Shown: positions 29,549 to 36,548, counted from the stretch's first letter. The stretch is 54,593 bases of DNA from a virus (IMGVR_UViG_3300019360_000011:1-54593); one strand, 5' to 3'. Made by a program: numbers and translations. Notes: generated by a model not told the origin, from the sequence alone.

Positions 29549-29742
29549 AGAACCCCGACACGACCGTCGCGTTCCGTCCGACCCTGACCTCTGACCAGCG
29601 CTTCGCGACGATCAGCCTCTGGCTGAGCCTGGCCGAGATGTGGGAGACGCTCGGCGAGCCAGAACGGGCTGGCTACTGGCGCGAGATGGCCGAGAGAGCC
29701 GGGTGGCGCTCAGGATTCGATCTCACGAAGGAGGACGCATGA
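29545..29742 (+). CDS. Hypothetical protein
   Basis: 65 residues from GTG 29545 (GTGA overlap). VAFRPTLTSDQRFATISLWL, then SLAEMWETLGEPERAGYWRE and MAERAGWRSGFD, indicate a helical, Trp-rich small protein. No family is recognised. Confidence 0.6.
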   Translation: MKNPDTTVAFRPTLTSDQRFATISLWLSLAEMWETLGEPERAGYWREMAERAGWRSGFDLTKEDA

Positions 29743-29984
29743 CCGAACGGATGGAGGTCCTCGACCGATACGAGACACAGATAACCCATGCCCTGTACCT
29801 CCTCGCTGAGGCACGTCACACGCTCGCCAAGGCGGGTATCGAAGAGGGCGACGTGACGACCTACGAGATGACCCAGCTCGCCAGTGAGCAGATCACCAAG
29901 ATGGTCGAGGCCCTACAGGCGGAGTACCGGGTCATACACCAAGAACTGAACTCGCTCCGCAGCGAGTTCTTCACAGAGGAGTGA
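29739..29984 (+). CDS. Hypothetical coiled-coil protein
   Basis: 81 residues, ATG 29739 overlapping the upstream stop. It is almost wholly helical with heptad-like hydrophobics (MEVLDRYETQITHALYLLAE, MTQLASEQITKMVEALQAEY, IHQELNSLRSEFFTEE), suggesting a dimer. No family is recognised. Confidence 0.6.
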   Translation: MTERMEVLDRYETQITHALYLLAEARHTLAKAGIEEGDVTTYEMTQLASEQITKMVEALQAEYRVIHQELNSLRSEFFTEE

Positions 29985-30223
29985 AGATGCGCAGACCAAA
30001 GGACGGCGACGTGGTCCGAGTGAACGCGGAGATCTTGATGCAGTGGGTCGAGGGAGACCGCAGCGTCGGGATCGACGACGGGATGCTGCCGATAGCGATC
30101 TTCATCGGCGGTCGCGACTACGTGGTCGACTACGAGCCCGGATGCAAGCTGGTACTCACGGTCGCGGCCATGGAGCAGCTCCAAGGACGAGCCTACGACC
30201 AGCTCACAGAAGAGGGAGAATGA
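29981..30223 (+). CDS. Hypothetical protein
   Basis: 80 residues from GTG 29981 (GTGA overlap); ATG 29987 is the alternative start. The sequence is mostly beta (GDVVRVNAEILMQWVEGDRS, LPIAIFIGGRDYVVDYEPGC, KLVLTVAAMEQL). No family is recognised. Confidence 0.6.
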   Translation: MKMRRPKDGDVVRVNAEILMQWVEGDRSVGIDDGMLPIAIFIGGRDYVVDYEPGCKLVLTVAAMEQLQGRAYDQLTEEGE

Positions 30224-30522
30224 ACATGATCGAGCAGGCCACCGACGCGCTGTACGTAGCCAACCCCAGACGGACGCTGCGCTACGTCTCTCACAAGATC
30301 CAATTCGCGAAGAACCGCCCCGACGTCGACTTCCTGATCTGGCACGAGTACGACGACCACGGCAACCACCGGATGCGTAGCCTCTACGGCCCAGGTCCCT
30401 GGGCCAGCTACAGCGAGCCGGCAGTCCTCGTCATCAAGGAGCTCGGGAAGATCTTCGCCGCATACACCGAGTACATCGGTGAGGGTATCAACGAGGTCCG
30501 TCAACTGGAGGTAGCCAGATGA
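30220..30522 (+). CDS. Hypothetical protein
   Basis: 100 residues, ATG 30220 (or 30226). Strands (TLRYVSHKIQFAKNRPDVDF, LIWHEYDDHGNHRMRSLYGP) precede a helix (AVLVIKELGKIFAAYTEYI). The pattern of aromatic and acidic residues is distinctive but matches no family I know. Four-base overlaps couple it to both neighbours. Confidence 0.6.
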   Translation: MNMIEQATDALYVANPRRTLRYVSHKIQFAKNRPDVDFLIWHEYDDHGNHRMRSLYGPGPWASYSEPAVLVIKELGKIFAAYTEYIGEGINEVRQLEVAR

Positions 30523-30752
30523 CCACGACCCGCGTCCGGACCCTCGGCTGCGGCTGCTACTACGGCGAGCGCGTGGTGATGTGCCCGACCCACCAGCCCG
30601 ACGTCTCGGCGGCAGCTCCTCGCTTCAAGATCACGGAGGCCCGACTGATCGAGCTGTCTCGTCGACTCGTCGGTCTCATGACCGAGAAGAACCGACCGAC
30701 ACAGGCCGAGATCCTCATCAACCTCAAGGCGTTCATGGAGGAGGGGTCATGA
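30519..30752 (+). CDS. Hypothetical cysteine-containing protein
   Basis: 77 residues, ATG 30519. The N-terminus has GCGCYYGERVVMCPTHQP, a Cys/His cluster that could bind zinc. The remainder is helical (EARLIELSRRLVGLMTEKNR, AEILINLKAFMEEG). No family is recognised. Confidence 0.6.
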   Translation: MTTTRVRTLGCGCYYGERVVMCPTHQPDVSAAAPRFKITEARLIELSRRLVGLMTEKNRPTQAEILINLKAFMEEGS

Positions 30753-31003
30753 CGCGCGTCAACCTAATCAGTCGACGCGCCTACTGGCAGTCTTATGCTC
30801 TCTACTGGGTCGGCGCTATCCGCTTCTGGGCGAATCGTAGAGACGATACCATTAGTCTCAGGAGAGCAGTGCATGAGTACGCTATGAGCCTCGAGAGGAT
30901 AAAGGAGTTCACGTTCGGTGGAGACCCAGGAACTCCGATGGGCCAGAGCTCGATGACCTGGGAGGAGAGAGAGAGAGATGGCGATGACGCTCCGGGAGCA
31001 TGA
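30749..31003 (+). CDS. Hypothetical protein
   Basis: 84 residues, ATG 30749 overlapping the upstream stop. It is aromatic-rich (AYWQSYALYWVGAIRFWANR), possibly membrane-peripheral, followed by a charged helix and a flexible tail ending DGDDAPGA. It overlaps the next gene by 26 bases. No family is recognised. Confidence 0.55.
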   Translation: MTRVNLISRRAYWQSYALYWVGAIRFWANRRDDTISLRRAVHEYAMSLERIKEFTFGGDPGTPMGQSSMTWEERERDGDDAPGA

Positions 31004-31202
31004 CCCCGAGTCGACCGTCCCGCCACCACGAGACTGGGAGGTCCGCGTGGAGACGCTGGCTAGCGACCTAGCGTGGATCACGAGGCTCGCCCCGAGGATG
31101 CTGTTTCTCATCGCTGACGGCTCCCCAGACGCCGCAGCAGGCATGGCTCGGTCGATAGCCAGCCTGGGCCACGAGGTCCAGAGACTGGAGAGCCAACCGT
31201 GA
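30978..31202 (+). CDS. Hypothetical protein
   Basis: 74 residues from ATG 30978; ATG 30984 is also possible. Two helices (DWEVRVETLASDLAWITRLA and DAAAGMARSIASLGHEVQRL) surround a hydrophobic segment (PRMLFLIADGSP). No family is recognised. It is coupled to the following gene, which carries the clamp-binding-like motif. Confidence 0.55.
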   Translation: MAMTLREHDPESTVPPPRDWEVRVETLASDLAWITRLAPRMLFLIADGSPDAAAGMARSIASLGHEVQRLESQP

Positions 31203-31492
31203 GCCGACGACCACGCGACGTCAGGCAGATGGGCCTCTTCGACGAGATCCCCGCACCGATGAGCGAGCTCCCAGCACCGATGATGGAGAAGCCAAGCGAG
31301 GCTCCGCCGAGCCGTTGGCTGGACTTCTTCTGGCGCGAGCCGGCACCAGGCGGCAGTCAGATCGATGATCTGGTCTTCCAGGTCCGTCGTGATCTAGCTG
31401 CTCTGGAAGACGGTCCCGACGAGTTCCTGACCGAGCGAGTCGCGAGCTACCGCGCACTGATCCGACGTCTGATGGCCAGAGGAGAGGTCTAA
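31199..31492 (+). CDS. Small protein with N-terminal clamp-binding-like motif
   Basis: 97 residues from GTG 31199 (GTGA overlap). Residues 10-14, QMGLF, fit the QxxLF form of the bacterial beta-clamp-binding motif and lie in a flexible, Pro-rich N-terminus (DEIPAPMSELPAPMMEKP). The C-terminal half is helical (IDDLVFQVRRDLAALEDGPD, VASYRALIRRLMARGEV). Short early phage proteins with such motifs can block or recruit the host sliding clamp. The call rests on the motif alone. Confidence 0.65.
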   Translation: MSRRPRDVRQMGLFDEIPAPMSELPAPMMEKPSEAPPSRWLDFFWREPAPGGSQIDDLVFQVRRDLAALEDGPDEFLTERVASYRALIRRLMARGEV

Positions 31493-31495
31493 CCA

Positions 31496-31678
31496 ATGAG
31501 GATGAGATACGACGACCCGCTAGCGGCCGCTACCGGGATAACGGTCGGGCTCCTGACCTCGGCGGTCTGGTGGGGCGCGCTCATCCTCGGAGGGTGGCCA
31601 CGGGTGATCGCGGTCGGGACACTCGTCGTCACGCCGCTCTTCTACGGGCTGCTCCGTGTGGTCGCGAGACCGAGATGA
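31496..31678 (+). CDS. Small two-pass membrane protein
   Basis: 60 residues, ATG 31496. Hydrophobic segments at about residues 10-31 (AAATGITVGLLTSAVWWGAL) and 35-54 (RVIAVGTLVVTPLFYGLLRV) indicate two membrane spans, with Arg-rich ends. It could be an early membrane effector (exclusion) or a holin-like protein, though lysis genes are elsewhere. Function unknown. Confidence 0.65.
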   Translation: MRMRYDDPLAAATGITVGLLTSAVWWGALILGGWPRVIAVGTLVVTPLFYGLLRVVARPR

Positions 31679-31812
31679 GCGCGGCGACCAGACGTCTGTG
31701 GTCCACGCGTCGTCGATGCCCGTACTGTCGCTGCTGGATCATACAGTGCGCGACGGAAGAGGTCGAGTTCTTGAGACAGGCTCTCGCGAGACAGAAGAGG
31801 AGGCAGAGATGA
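31675..31812 (+). CDS. Small basic zinc-knuckle protein
   Basis: 45 residues, ATG 31675, coupled to both neighbours by four-base overlaps. RRRCPYCRCWIIQC supplies four closely spaced cysteines, and the C-terminus is a basic helix (FLRQALARQKRRQR). It is likely nucleic-acid binding; no family is recognised. Confidence 0.55.
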   Translation: MSAATRRLWSTRRRCPYCRCWIIQCATEEVEFLRQALARQKRRQR

Positions 31813-32021
31813 GCGAGCTGACCAGGTGCGACCACTGCTCCCTCGAGCAGATCAAGTATCGGGCCAGGATGGAGGGTCGTATCATCACTCTCCGACCTGG
31901 CGGCATCGGCACGAACGTGTTCGCACACTTCCCGGCCACCATCATCCCGCCTGACGCGACCACGGAGCACCCGAACTTCGTCGCTTCGATGATGAGCATC
32001 GGGAAGAGGTGCGGATGCTGA
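31809..32021 (+). CDS. Small zinc-binding protein
   Basis: 70 residues, ATG 31809. CDHCSLEQIKYRAR at the N-terminus and the terminal KRCGC supply CxxC and CxC. The middle is beta-rich (GRIITLRPGGIGTNVFAHFP). It overlaps the 3D-domain gene by seven bases. No family is recognised. Confidence 0.6.
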   Translation: MSELTRCDHCSLEQIKYRARMEGRIITLRPGGIGTNVFAHFPATIIPPDATTEHPNFVASMMSIGKRCGC

Positions 32022-32411
32022 GACGAGCCTTTCTCGCAGTCATCCCGTTCTACCCTCGCACGCTCCCGTTCTCTGAGCCGCCCTGGACACTGCACGTGAT
32101 CACGTTCTACTGTTCCGTGTGACTGGTGCTGTGGCGTGTGGCGCACGGAGAACGGACAGCGCGTCGAGCTCATCCGCCCGGCCACCGGGCTAACCTCGCG
32201 TGGTCGGCCACCCGTAGAGGGACATACGGTCGCCGTGGACCCCTCGATCTGGTCGTACGGGACCAAGATCGAGATCGAGGGTCTCGGGACTCGAGTCGCC
32301 GGGGACTGCGGCGGAGACGTGCGCGGATTTCATCTCGACGTGTTCGTAACGAGTCACGAGCGCGCGGCGGCTCTCGGTCGACGCGAGCGGAGAGCAAGGA
32401 GAGTCAGATGA
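32015..32411 (+). CDS. 3D-domain protein (MltA-type double-psi barrel), interrupted by a +1 frameshift
   Basis: ATG 32015 opens with a hydrophobic N-terminus and TLHVITFYC; the frame then stops at 32120-32122. Shifting by +1 near 32113-32116 continues as PCDWCCGVWRTENG into a clear 3D domain: EGHTVAVDPSIWSYGTKIEI, GLGTRVAGDCGG and GFHLDVFV, ending at 32411. The joined TFYC-PCDWCCG matches the expected start of this domain, so a one-base excess T in TGTTCC is suspected. The three conserved Asp residues are visible. Such proteins cleave peptidoglycan glycan strands or act as secreted enzymes. Confidence 0.75.
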
Positions 32412-32887
32412 GACGAATGGGGCCACCAAGAAGGATGGTAATCGTCGGAGAGGGACCGAGCCCGCGCTTCTACGAGGCTCCGACCGTACACGCGCTGTAC
32501 GGCGGGCCGGCCAGTCGTCTCGGGCTCGCGGCCGACTGGTGTCGAACAGGAGACAGTCATAAGAAGGCATATCAGGAACTCCTCCGACACGCCTGGCTGC
32601 TCAACGTCTGCCGAGGACCTTGGGTAAAGGAAGAGGCGGTGACGAGAGCCGCGTCGATCCGGGCGCAGTTTCGCGACGGCGTCTTCGTCCTCCTCGGACG
32701 CCGGGTCGCGTCGGCGTTCCGACACCCATACCCGACTTATCGGCTGGTCACCGACGGGGTCAAGGCAGCAGTCGTCGTGCCGCACCCGAGCGGCCTGAAC
32801 CGGGTATGGAATGACCCCAAGACCTGGGAGAAGACCGGCAGGACGCTGCGCGAGGCATACCAGCTCAGCCTACACGGGTGGTCTTAG
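32408..32887 (+). CDS. Uracil-DNA glycosylase superfamily-like protein
   Basis: 159 residues, ATG 32408 overlapping the 3D-domain stop. MVIVGEGPSPRFYEAP resembles motif 1 of the UDG fold, FVLLGRRVASAF the central strand, and VVPHPSGLNRVWND the His-Pro-Ser-Gly loop of the superfamily. The usual catalytic Asp/Asn of motif 1 is not obvious. It may excise an unmodified or damaged base, or may be a catalytically altered relative. In a phage that appears to modify thymine, a glycosylase aimed at another base, or at host DNA, is worth considering. Confidence 0.7.
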   Translation: MRRMGPPRRMVIVGEGPSPRFYEAPTVHALYGGPASRLGLAADWCRTGDSHKKAYQELLRHAWLLNVCRGPWVKEEAVTRAASIRAQFRDGVFVLLGRRVASAFRHPYPTYRLVTDGVKAAVVVPHPSGLNRVWNDPKTWEKTGRTLREAYQLSLHGWS

Positions 32888-32905
32888 GTCTCAAGGAGGG
32901 GAGAG

Positions 32906-33073
32906 ATGACGAAGAGTGAGAAGCTCGTCTTGCTAGTAGCAGCCGCACTCGTCTCAGCATTGAACGGTGCGGTCGCCGAGGGTGTTGGGTGGAGCCCGTT
33001 GCCAGTCGCAACGGCGACGATGGCCTACGTCTTACTCGTGATGTGGGCCTGTCAGTGGTACTGTCGAAGATGA
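32906..33073 (+). CDS. Small two-pass membrane protein, last gene of rightward arm
   Basis: 55 residues, ATG 32906 with the strong Shine-Dalgarno AAGGAGGGGAGAG. Segments VLLVAAALVSALNGAVAEG and ATATMAYVLLVMWACQWY are hydrophobic; the N-terminus is KSEK and the C-terminus CRR. It is short but has one of the best ribosome binding sites in the arm. Function unknown; a membrane effector is the natural guess. Confidence 0.65.
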   Translation: MTKSEKLVLLVAAALVSALNGAVAEGVGWSPLPVATATMAYVLLVMWACQWYCRR

Positions 33074-33103
33074 GCGCGTAGCCTCACGACTGGCTACGCG
33101 CTC
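33072..33103. terminator. Bidirectional stem at convergent gene ends
   Basis: GAGCGCGTAGCC (33072-33083) and GGCTACGCGCTC (33092-33103) form a perfect 12-bp stem with an eight-base loop, between the last rightward stop (33073) and the last leftward stop (33111). T-runs are short (GGCTCTT rightward), so it may act partly through RNA structure. Confidence 0.7.
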
Positions 33104-33110
33104 ACGGCTC

Positions 33111-33311
33111 TTACTCCCCGTTCCAGTGCTTCATCATGTTCAGCCCGGCCGCGAACATCGCCGTCAACAGCGGCACGCTCGCGACGATCAACGGACTGTC
33201 CTGGATCACCTTCTGAAACTCCGGCGAGCTCAACGCCGGGATGACGCCGGACGCCACGACGACCAGAAACGTCTTCAGAGCCTTCATGACCGTCTTCTTC
33301 GGATCGTACAT
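33111..33311 (-). CDS. Small membrane protein, holin candidate
   Basis: 66 residues, ATG at 33311 overlapping the upstream stop. Two hydrophobic segments (ALKTFLVVVASGVIPALSSP and LIVASVPLLTAMFAAGLNMM) are separated by a short polar loop (EFQKVIQDSP), with charged ends. This is the topology of class II holins. The lysozyme is about 1.8 kb upstream in the same transcript. It is the last gene of the late arm. Confidence 0.65.
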   Translation of the reverse strand: MYDPKKTVMKALKTFLVVVASGVIPALSSPEFQKVIQDSPLIVASVPLLTAMFAAGLNMMKHWNGE

Positions 33312-33598
33312 CAGTCTCCTCCGTTCTCGTCTTTGAAGTCGTAACCGGGGATGTCTGCGATCTCGATCTTCAACTCCCGCGCGACGATCCGAACGGTCGC
33401 GTAGAGCGTCATCGCGTAGTTGTTGAGATAGTGGAAACGTTTGTTCATCCGTCTGACACCGACGCTCAAGTCCTTCACGTCTTTCTCGAGCTCGTGAATC
33501 GCCCGCAGCGTCTGTCCGACCGACTTCATGTGGAGCAACAGCGCTCCACCTGCCGTCAGGACGACCGCGACAACCGCGTCGAGATGCTCAGCGGGCAT
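33311..33598 (-). CDS. Membrane-anchored coiled-coil protein (lysis-region)
   Basis: 95 residues, ATG at 33598. An N-terminal hydrophobic segment (AVVAVVLTAGGALLLHM) is followed by an amphipathic helix (VGQTLRAIHELEKDVKDLSV) and a charged C-terminus. One membrane span plus coiled coil is like i-spanins or class III holins. It overlaps the next gene by 11 bases. The specific role is not decided by sequence. Confidence 0.6.
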   Translation of the reverse strand: MPAEHLDAVVAVVLTAGGALLLHMKSVGQTLRAIHELEKDVKDLSVGVRRMNKRFHYLNNYAMTLYATVRIVARELKIEIADIPGYDFKDENGGD

Positions 33599-33917
33599 CG
33601 GGAGCCGCTGCCTGAGGCTCTTCAGGCACAGCGAAGTCGCCGTGCTGGTACTTCCACCGCCGATCGGTCAGCTGCGCCCAGTTTCGCAGCATGCGGTTCT
33701 CTTCCTTCAGCTCCTCGATGTCCTTCTCCATCGCCTTCACCGTGGCCTTCATCGAGGAGACGTCTGACACGAACGTCATCACCTGCGGTCCGAACGTCGC
33801 GAGAGCCGTCGCCAGAGCCGTCGCGCTGATACCGGTCGCGACGACCGCTTTCCTGCGGCTCCCGTTACCACCCGGCGGGATTGTCTCCTCTCCCGGACCG
33901 AGGTTGAGGTAGCTCAT
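33588..33917 (-). CDS. Membrane-associated coiled-coil protein (lysis-region)
   Basis: 109 residues, ATG at 33917. A moderately hydrophobic stretch (AVVATGISATALATALATFG) follows a Gly/Pro-rich start. Residues 50-80 form a coiled coil (MKATVKAMEKDIEELKEENR) and the tail is Ala/Pro-rich. It could be a spanin- or holin-like accessory factor. Together with the two genes downstream it forms a trio of short membrane proteins at the end of the late arm. Confidence 0.55.
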   Translation of the reverse strand: MSYLNLGPGEETIPPGGNGSRRKAVVATGISATALATALATFGPQVMTFVSDVSSMKATVKAMEKDIEELKEENRMLRNWAQLTDRRWKYQHGDFAVPEEPQAAAPDAR

Positions 33918-34660
33918 CAGTTCTTCCCCCAGCTCACTCCCGACATGGCCCTGACGATGTTCACACGCTGGCCAGTCTGATTTGCCTCGAGGCCCCCGAT
34001 GAAGTCGATCATGAGCGTGACCCCGAAGTCTCCGACGCCGAACAGTCGGATCATACCGCTCGCCTGGACGGCCATCGTCCAGCCGTACCCGAGCCGCTCG
34101 TCTGGACCGACACCGACCTTGAAGCGTCCGCCGCTCGCCCCTCGGTCCAAGAAGTAGACCCCGAAAGACGCCCAGAGCGGTGCGCTGGTCGCCGGACGCA
34201 TCGCTACCTCGGGGAAACGAGAGGCAAATCCACCCTCCACGAACGTCGAGGCAGCGAGCCTCGGGATAGGCTTGTAACGAACGAGGAACGCGACCTCGGC
34301 AGCGTTGAAGGTCGACACGTCATTCAGCCGTAGCTCACTGTCTGGGAGCGCGGTGAGGTCGGCGACCACATGCGCGTGTAGGGCACGCTTGTGCCCGGCG
34401 AGCTGCCAGTCGACGAAGATACGAGCGAACGGCTCGACGACCGTCTTCTGCTGCCCGAGGACGGTCATCCCGCCAGCCACCACCGCGACGTCCGGCGGTG
34501 GCATCGGCTCGTCGACCGGCTCCGGAGCAACAGGCGGGATGACGTCGTGATGCACGAGTGGCTCGGCAGCCGTCGGCTCTTCCTGGGGAAAAGCTGAGAT
34601 CCCCAGGAAGAGCACGATCAACAGGAGCACGAATCCGACTCGAGTCTTCATGCTTCCCAT
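33917..34660 (-). CDS. Secreted protein, possible outer-membrane beta-barrel
   Basis: 247 residues, ATG at 34660 (SD GAGGAGGGAGTC) or 34651. RVGFVLLLIVLFLGISAFP is a signal peptide. A Pro-rich linker (VAPEPVDEPMPPPDVAVVAG) follows. Residues 70-240 alternate hydrophobic and polar residues (AEVAFLVRYKPIPRLAASTF, GVGDFGVTLMIDFIGGLEAN), consistent with a small barrel. Phage-encoded exported proteins in lysis regions may alter the surface to prevent re-infection. Homology was not established. Confidence 0.6.
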   Translation of the reverse strand: MGSMKTRVGFVLLLIVLFLGISAFPQEEPTAAEPLVHHDVIPPVAPEPVDEPMPPPDVAVVAGGMTVLGQQKTVVEPFARIFVDWQLAGHKRALHAHVVADLTALPDSELRLNDVSTFNAAEVAFLVRYKPIPRLAASTFVEGGFASRFPEVAMRPATSAPLWASFGVYFLDRGASGGRFKVGVGPDERLGYGWTMAVQASGMIRLFGVGDFGVTLMIDFIGGLEANQTGQRVNIVRAMSGVSWGKN

Positions 34661-34670
34661 GACTCCCTCC

Positions 34671-35141
34671 TCACTGACAGGTGACGTTCGCGGACCCTGT
34701 CACGAAGAGACCGGAAGAGACGTCTTTGACCGAGACCGCCAGCACGCAGTTCCCGGCCGCTTTGCACTCGAGGTTCGGCCCGTTGTAACTCCCGGTGTCA
34801 CCACGGAGAGCGCAGATCGAAGAAGGAGACGCCGACCACTGGATCGGCGACGACTCGTTACAGGTGTCCGGCCGGGTCGGCTTCGGCGTGGCGTCGAGGT
34901 CAGCGAAGACGCTGGTCGAGACCGCCAGCGACGATGGGGCCAGGACGTTCACGCTGCTGATGGCCGCGCACGCACCGGTCGGTGCCGGAGACGCCGTCGC
35001 GCCTCCCTGGATGTTGTTGTTCGTGTTCGTGTTCGAGATGTTGATGTCGCCCGGCTTGGTCGGCGTGTCGTTCTGGCACGCCACGAACCCGAGCGAGAAC
35101 ACGAGAGCGAGAGCGAGACGAACGAGCGAAGTGATCTTCAT
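34671..35141 (-). CDS. Lipoprotein with Ig-like C-terminal domain
   Basis: 156 residues, ATG at 35141 overlapping the lysozyme stop. The signal peptide SLVRLALALVFSLGFVAC ends at a lipobox-like FVAC (Cys22). An Asn/Thr-rich linker (SNTNTNNNI) follows. The remaining strands (VNVLAPSSLAVSTSVFADLD, IQWSASPSSICALR) and cysteine pairs suggest an Ig-like or BIG2-type fold. It could be an outer-membrane lipoprotein acting in lysis (o-spanin-like) or in superinfection exclusion. Confidence 0.65.
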   Translation of the reverse strand: MKITSLVRLALALVFSLGFVACQNDTPTKPGDINISNTNTNNNIQGGATASPAPTGACAAISSVNVLAPSSLAVSTSVFADLDATPKPTRPDTCNESSPIQWSASPSSICALRGDTGSYNGPNLECKAAGNCVLAVSVKDVSSGLFVTGSANVTCQ

Positions 35142-35602
35142 ACGACCTCCTTACCAGTTTCGATTATCTGTGCGTGTCGCTCCCAGCGCTTCGTCGTCTG
35201 GGAGTACGCTTTTGACGACCTGATCCCTGCGGCAGCGGCAGGCCAGTCGGCCAGCTGCATCGCAGCGAGGGTGCTCTTGAACGTGAAGAGGCCTCCGACA
35301 CCGAGCTGAAACGCCATGCTGATCACGACATTGAGTCGCGGGGTGTCGAGGCTGAGGAGCCACGCCCCACGTGCGCGGATGCCCTCCTTCTTGAGGAGGA
35401 TGTCGTCCTCGAGCAGACGAAGGACCTCCTCGTCGGTGAGTGGAAATGTGGAGATGTAGCTGGGGAGTCGACCACCCTTCCTACGGTCGATCAGGTGTCC
35501 GACTCCGATCGTCCAGAAGCCGAGCGAGTCGACGTACGGAAAGTTCCGCCAGCCTTCGTCGTCGATGAGCTTCTTCGCCAGTGGGTCATTCTTGCTTAGC
35601 AT
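35138..35602 (-). CDS. Endolysin, T4-type lysozyme (GH24)
   Basis: 154 residues, ATG at 35602 with CGAGGAGCTGAG upstream. DDEGWRNFPYVDSLGFWTIG carries the catalytic Glu (DEG), the Asp (YVD) and the Thr (WTIG) of GH24 lysozymes, followed by VGH. The later segment VISMAFQLGVGGLFTFKSTL is the conserved core, and RSSKAYSQTTKRWERHAQII closes the domain. There is no signal peptide, so release needs a holin. It cleaves the glycan backbone of peptidoglycan at lysis. Confidence 0.93.
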   Translation of the reverse strand: MLSKNDPLAKKLIDDEGWRNFPYVDSLGFWTIGVGHLIDRRKGGRLPSYISTFPLTDEEVLRLLEDDILLKKEGIRARGAWLLSLDTPRLNVVISMAFQLGVGGLFTFKSTLAAMQLADWPAAAAGIRSSKAYSQTTKRWERHAQIIETGKEVV

Positions 35603-35603
35603 C

Positions 35604-35936
35604 TCAGCTCCTCGCTTCCAGCAGGTGAGACGGGAATTCCGCGCCGAGAAACTCGCACGCGCGACGAACGTTCTTGAACACCTCGGGCTTCCACGACGTG
35701 TTCGCCAGACAGTCGAGCGCGTGAATCTGTTCGGCCTCGGTGATCTCGACCTCGCACTCTCGGATCAGCACCCGAGCGCCGAGAGGCTGTGCCTTCGAGA
35801 TCTTCGCTAGCTTCACGAAGAGCAGGTGATGTGCCAGCGTCTGTGGAGCTGACAGGCGCAGTCGATGCTTGGACAGCCCCATCCAGATGAACTGGAAAGC
35901 CTCGTACGCCCGATCATCGTCGAAGGTCAGTCTCAT
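35604..35936 (-). CDS. Hypothetical protein
   Basis: 110 residues from ATG 35936 (ATGA overlap with the fibre-like gene). It is helical (YEAFQFIWMGLSKHRLRLSA, EAEQIHALDCLANT, FKNVRRACEFLGAEFPSHLL) with a central strand. There is no recognised family. It is probably a late protein made with the fibre-like proteins or lysozyme. Confidence 0.6.
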   Translation of the reverse strand: MRLTFDDDRAYEAFQFIWMGLSKHRLRLSAPQTLAHHLLFVKLAKISKAQPLGARVLIRECEVEITEAEQIHALDCLANTSWKPEVFKNVRRACEFLGAEFPSHLLEARS

Positions 35937-36544
35937 GCCGCCGTCCCGAACTCGATGGAGTAGTAGAGCTGAGTGAGGTTCGTCCCGGCCGCGCTGTCCT
36001 GGAGCGTGGTCTTCAGAGCGACCGTCCCAGAGAGTGTCGCGTTTACCGGAGCACCGGTGTCCCAGACGGTCCCCAGACGCGGGACAGTCCCGGGAGTCGC
36101 AGTGTTCAAGCCGAGTGTCACCGCGCCGTGGATCGTCCGAGCCGACTGCGTCGCGGCTCCTGTCCTGACGATATTCGCCTCGCCCTGCCAGATGCCGCTC
36201 GCGACGGTGAACGTCGTCGTGAGGATAGACGCACCGTTCCAGTAGAGACGGAACGTTCTCGTCGAGGCCCCGGCCGCTGTCTTCCCCCACCAGCGGAGCT
36301 TGAGCTGCATGCCGTTCGTCGCGAGCGTCCCAGCGGGCAACGTGTAGGTCGACGCGTCGGTCTCGGCTGTCCCCGAGCCAGTCCTCGCTGTGGCGTCCAT
36401 GTGGAGCATCGTGAGCAAGAGACCGGCGTCTGAGATGCGTGTCTTCAGAACGTTCAGCGCGTCACGCAGCTGCTCGTTCATCTGGTCTGCAGTCACGGTC
36501 TCCCCGGGATTCCAAGTTCTGGGTCCGCCACTCGGCCAAGGCAT
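35933..36544 (-). CDS. Fibre-like virion protein
   Basis: 203 residues, ATG at 36544. PRTWNPGETVTADQMNEQLR is the attachment-type N-terminal motif also seen in the proteins at 37103 and 37954 (W..G..VTA..MN..LRD). The C-terminal 140 residues are Ser/Thr/Gly/Ala-rich beta strands with an aromatic pattern typical of tail-fibre or receptor-binding tips (LRWWGKTAAGASTRTFRLYW). It may be the receptor-binding or distal fibre. It is coupled to the next gene. Confidence 0.72.
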   Translation of the reverse strand: MPWPSGGPRTWNPGETVTADQMNEQLRDALNVLKTRISDAGLLLTMLHMDATARTGSGTAETDASTYTLPAGTLATNGMQLKLRWWGKTAAGASTRTFRLYWNGASILTTTFTVASGIWQGEANIVRTGAATQSARTIHGAVTLGLNTATPGTVPRLGTVWDTGAPVNATLSGTVALKTTLQDSAAGTNLTQLYYSIEFGTAA

Positions 36545-36548
36545 TCCT

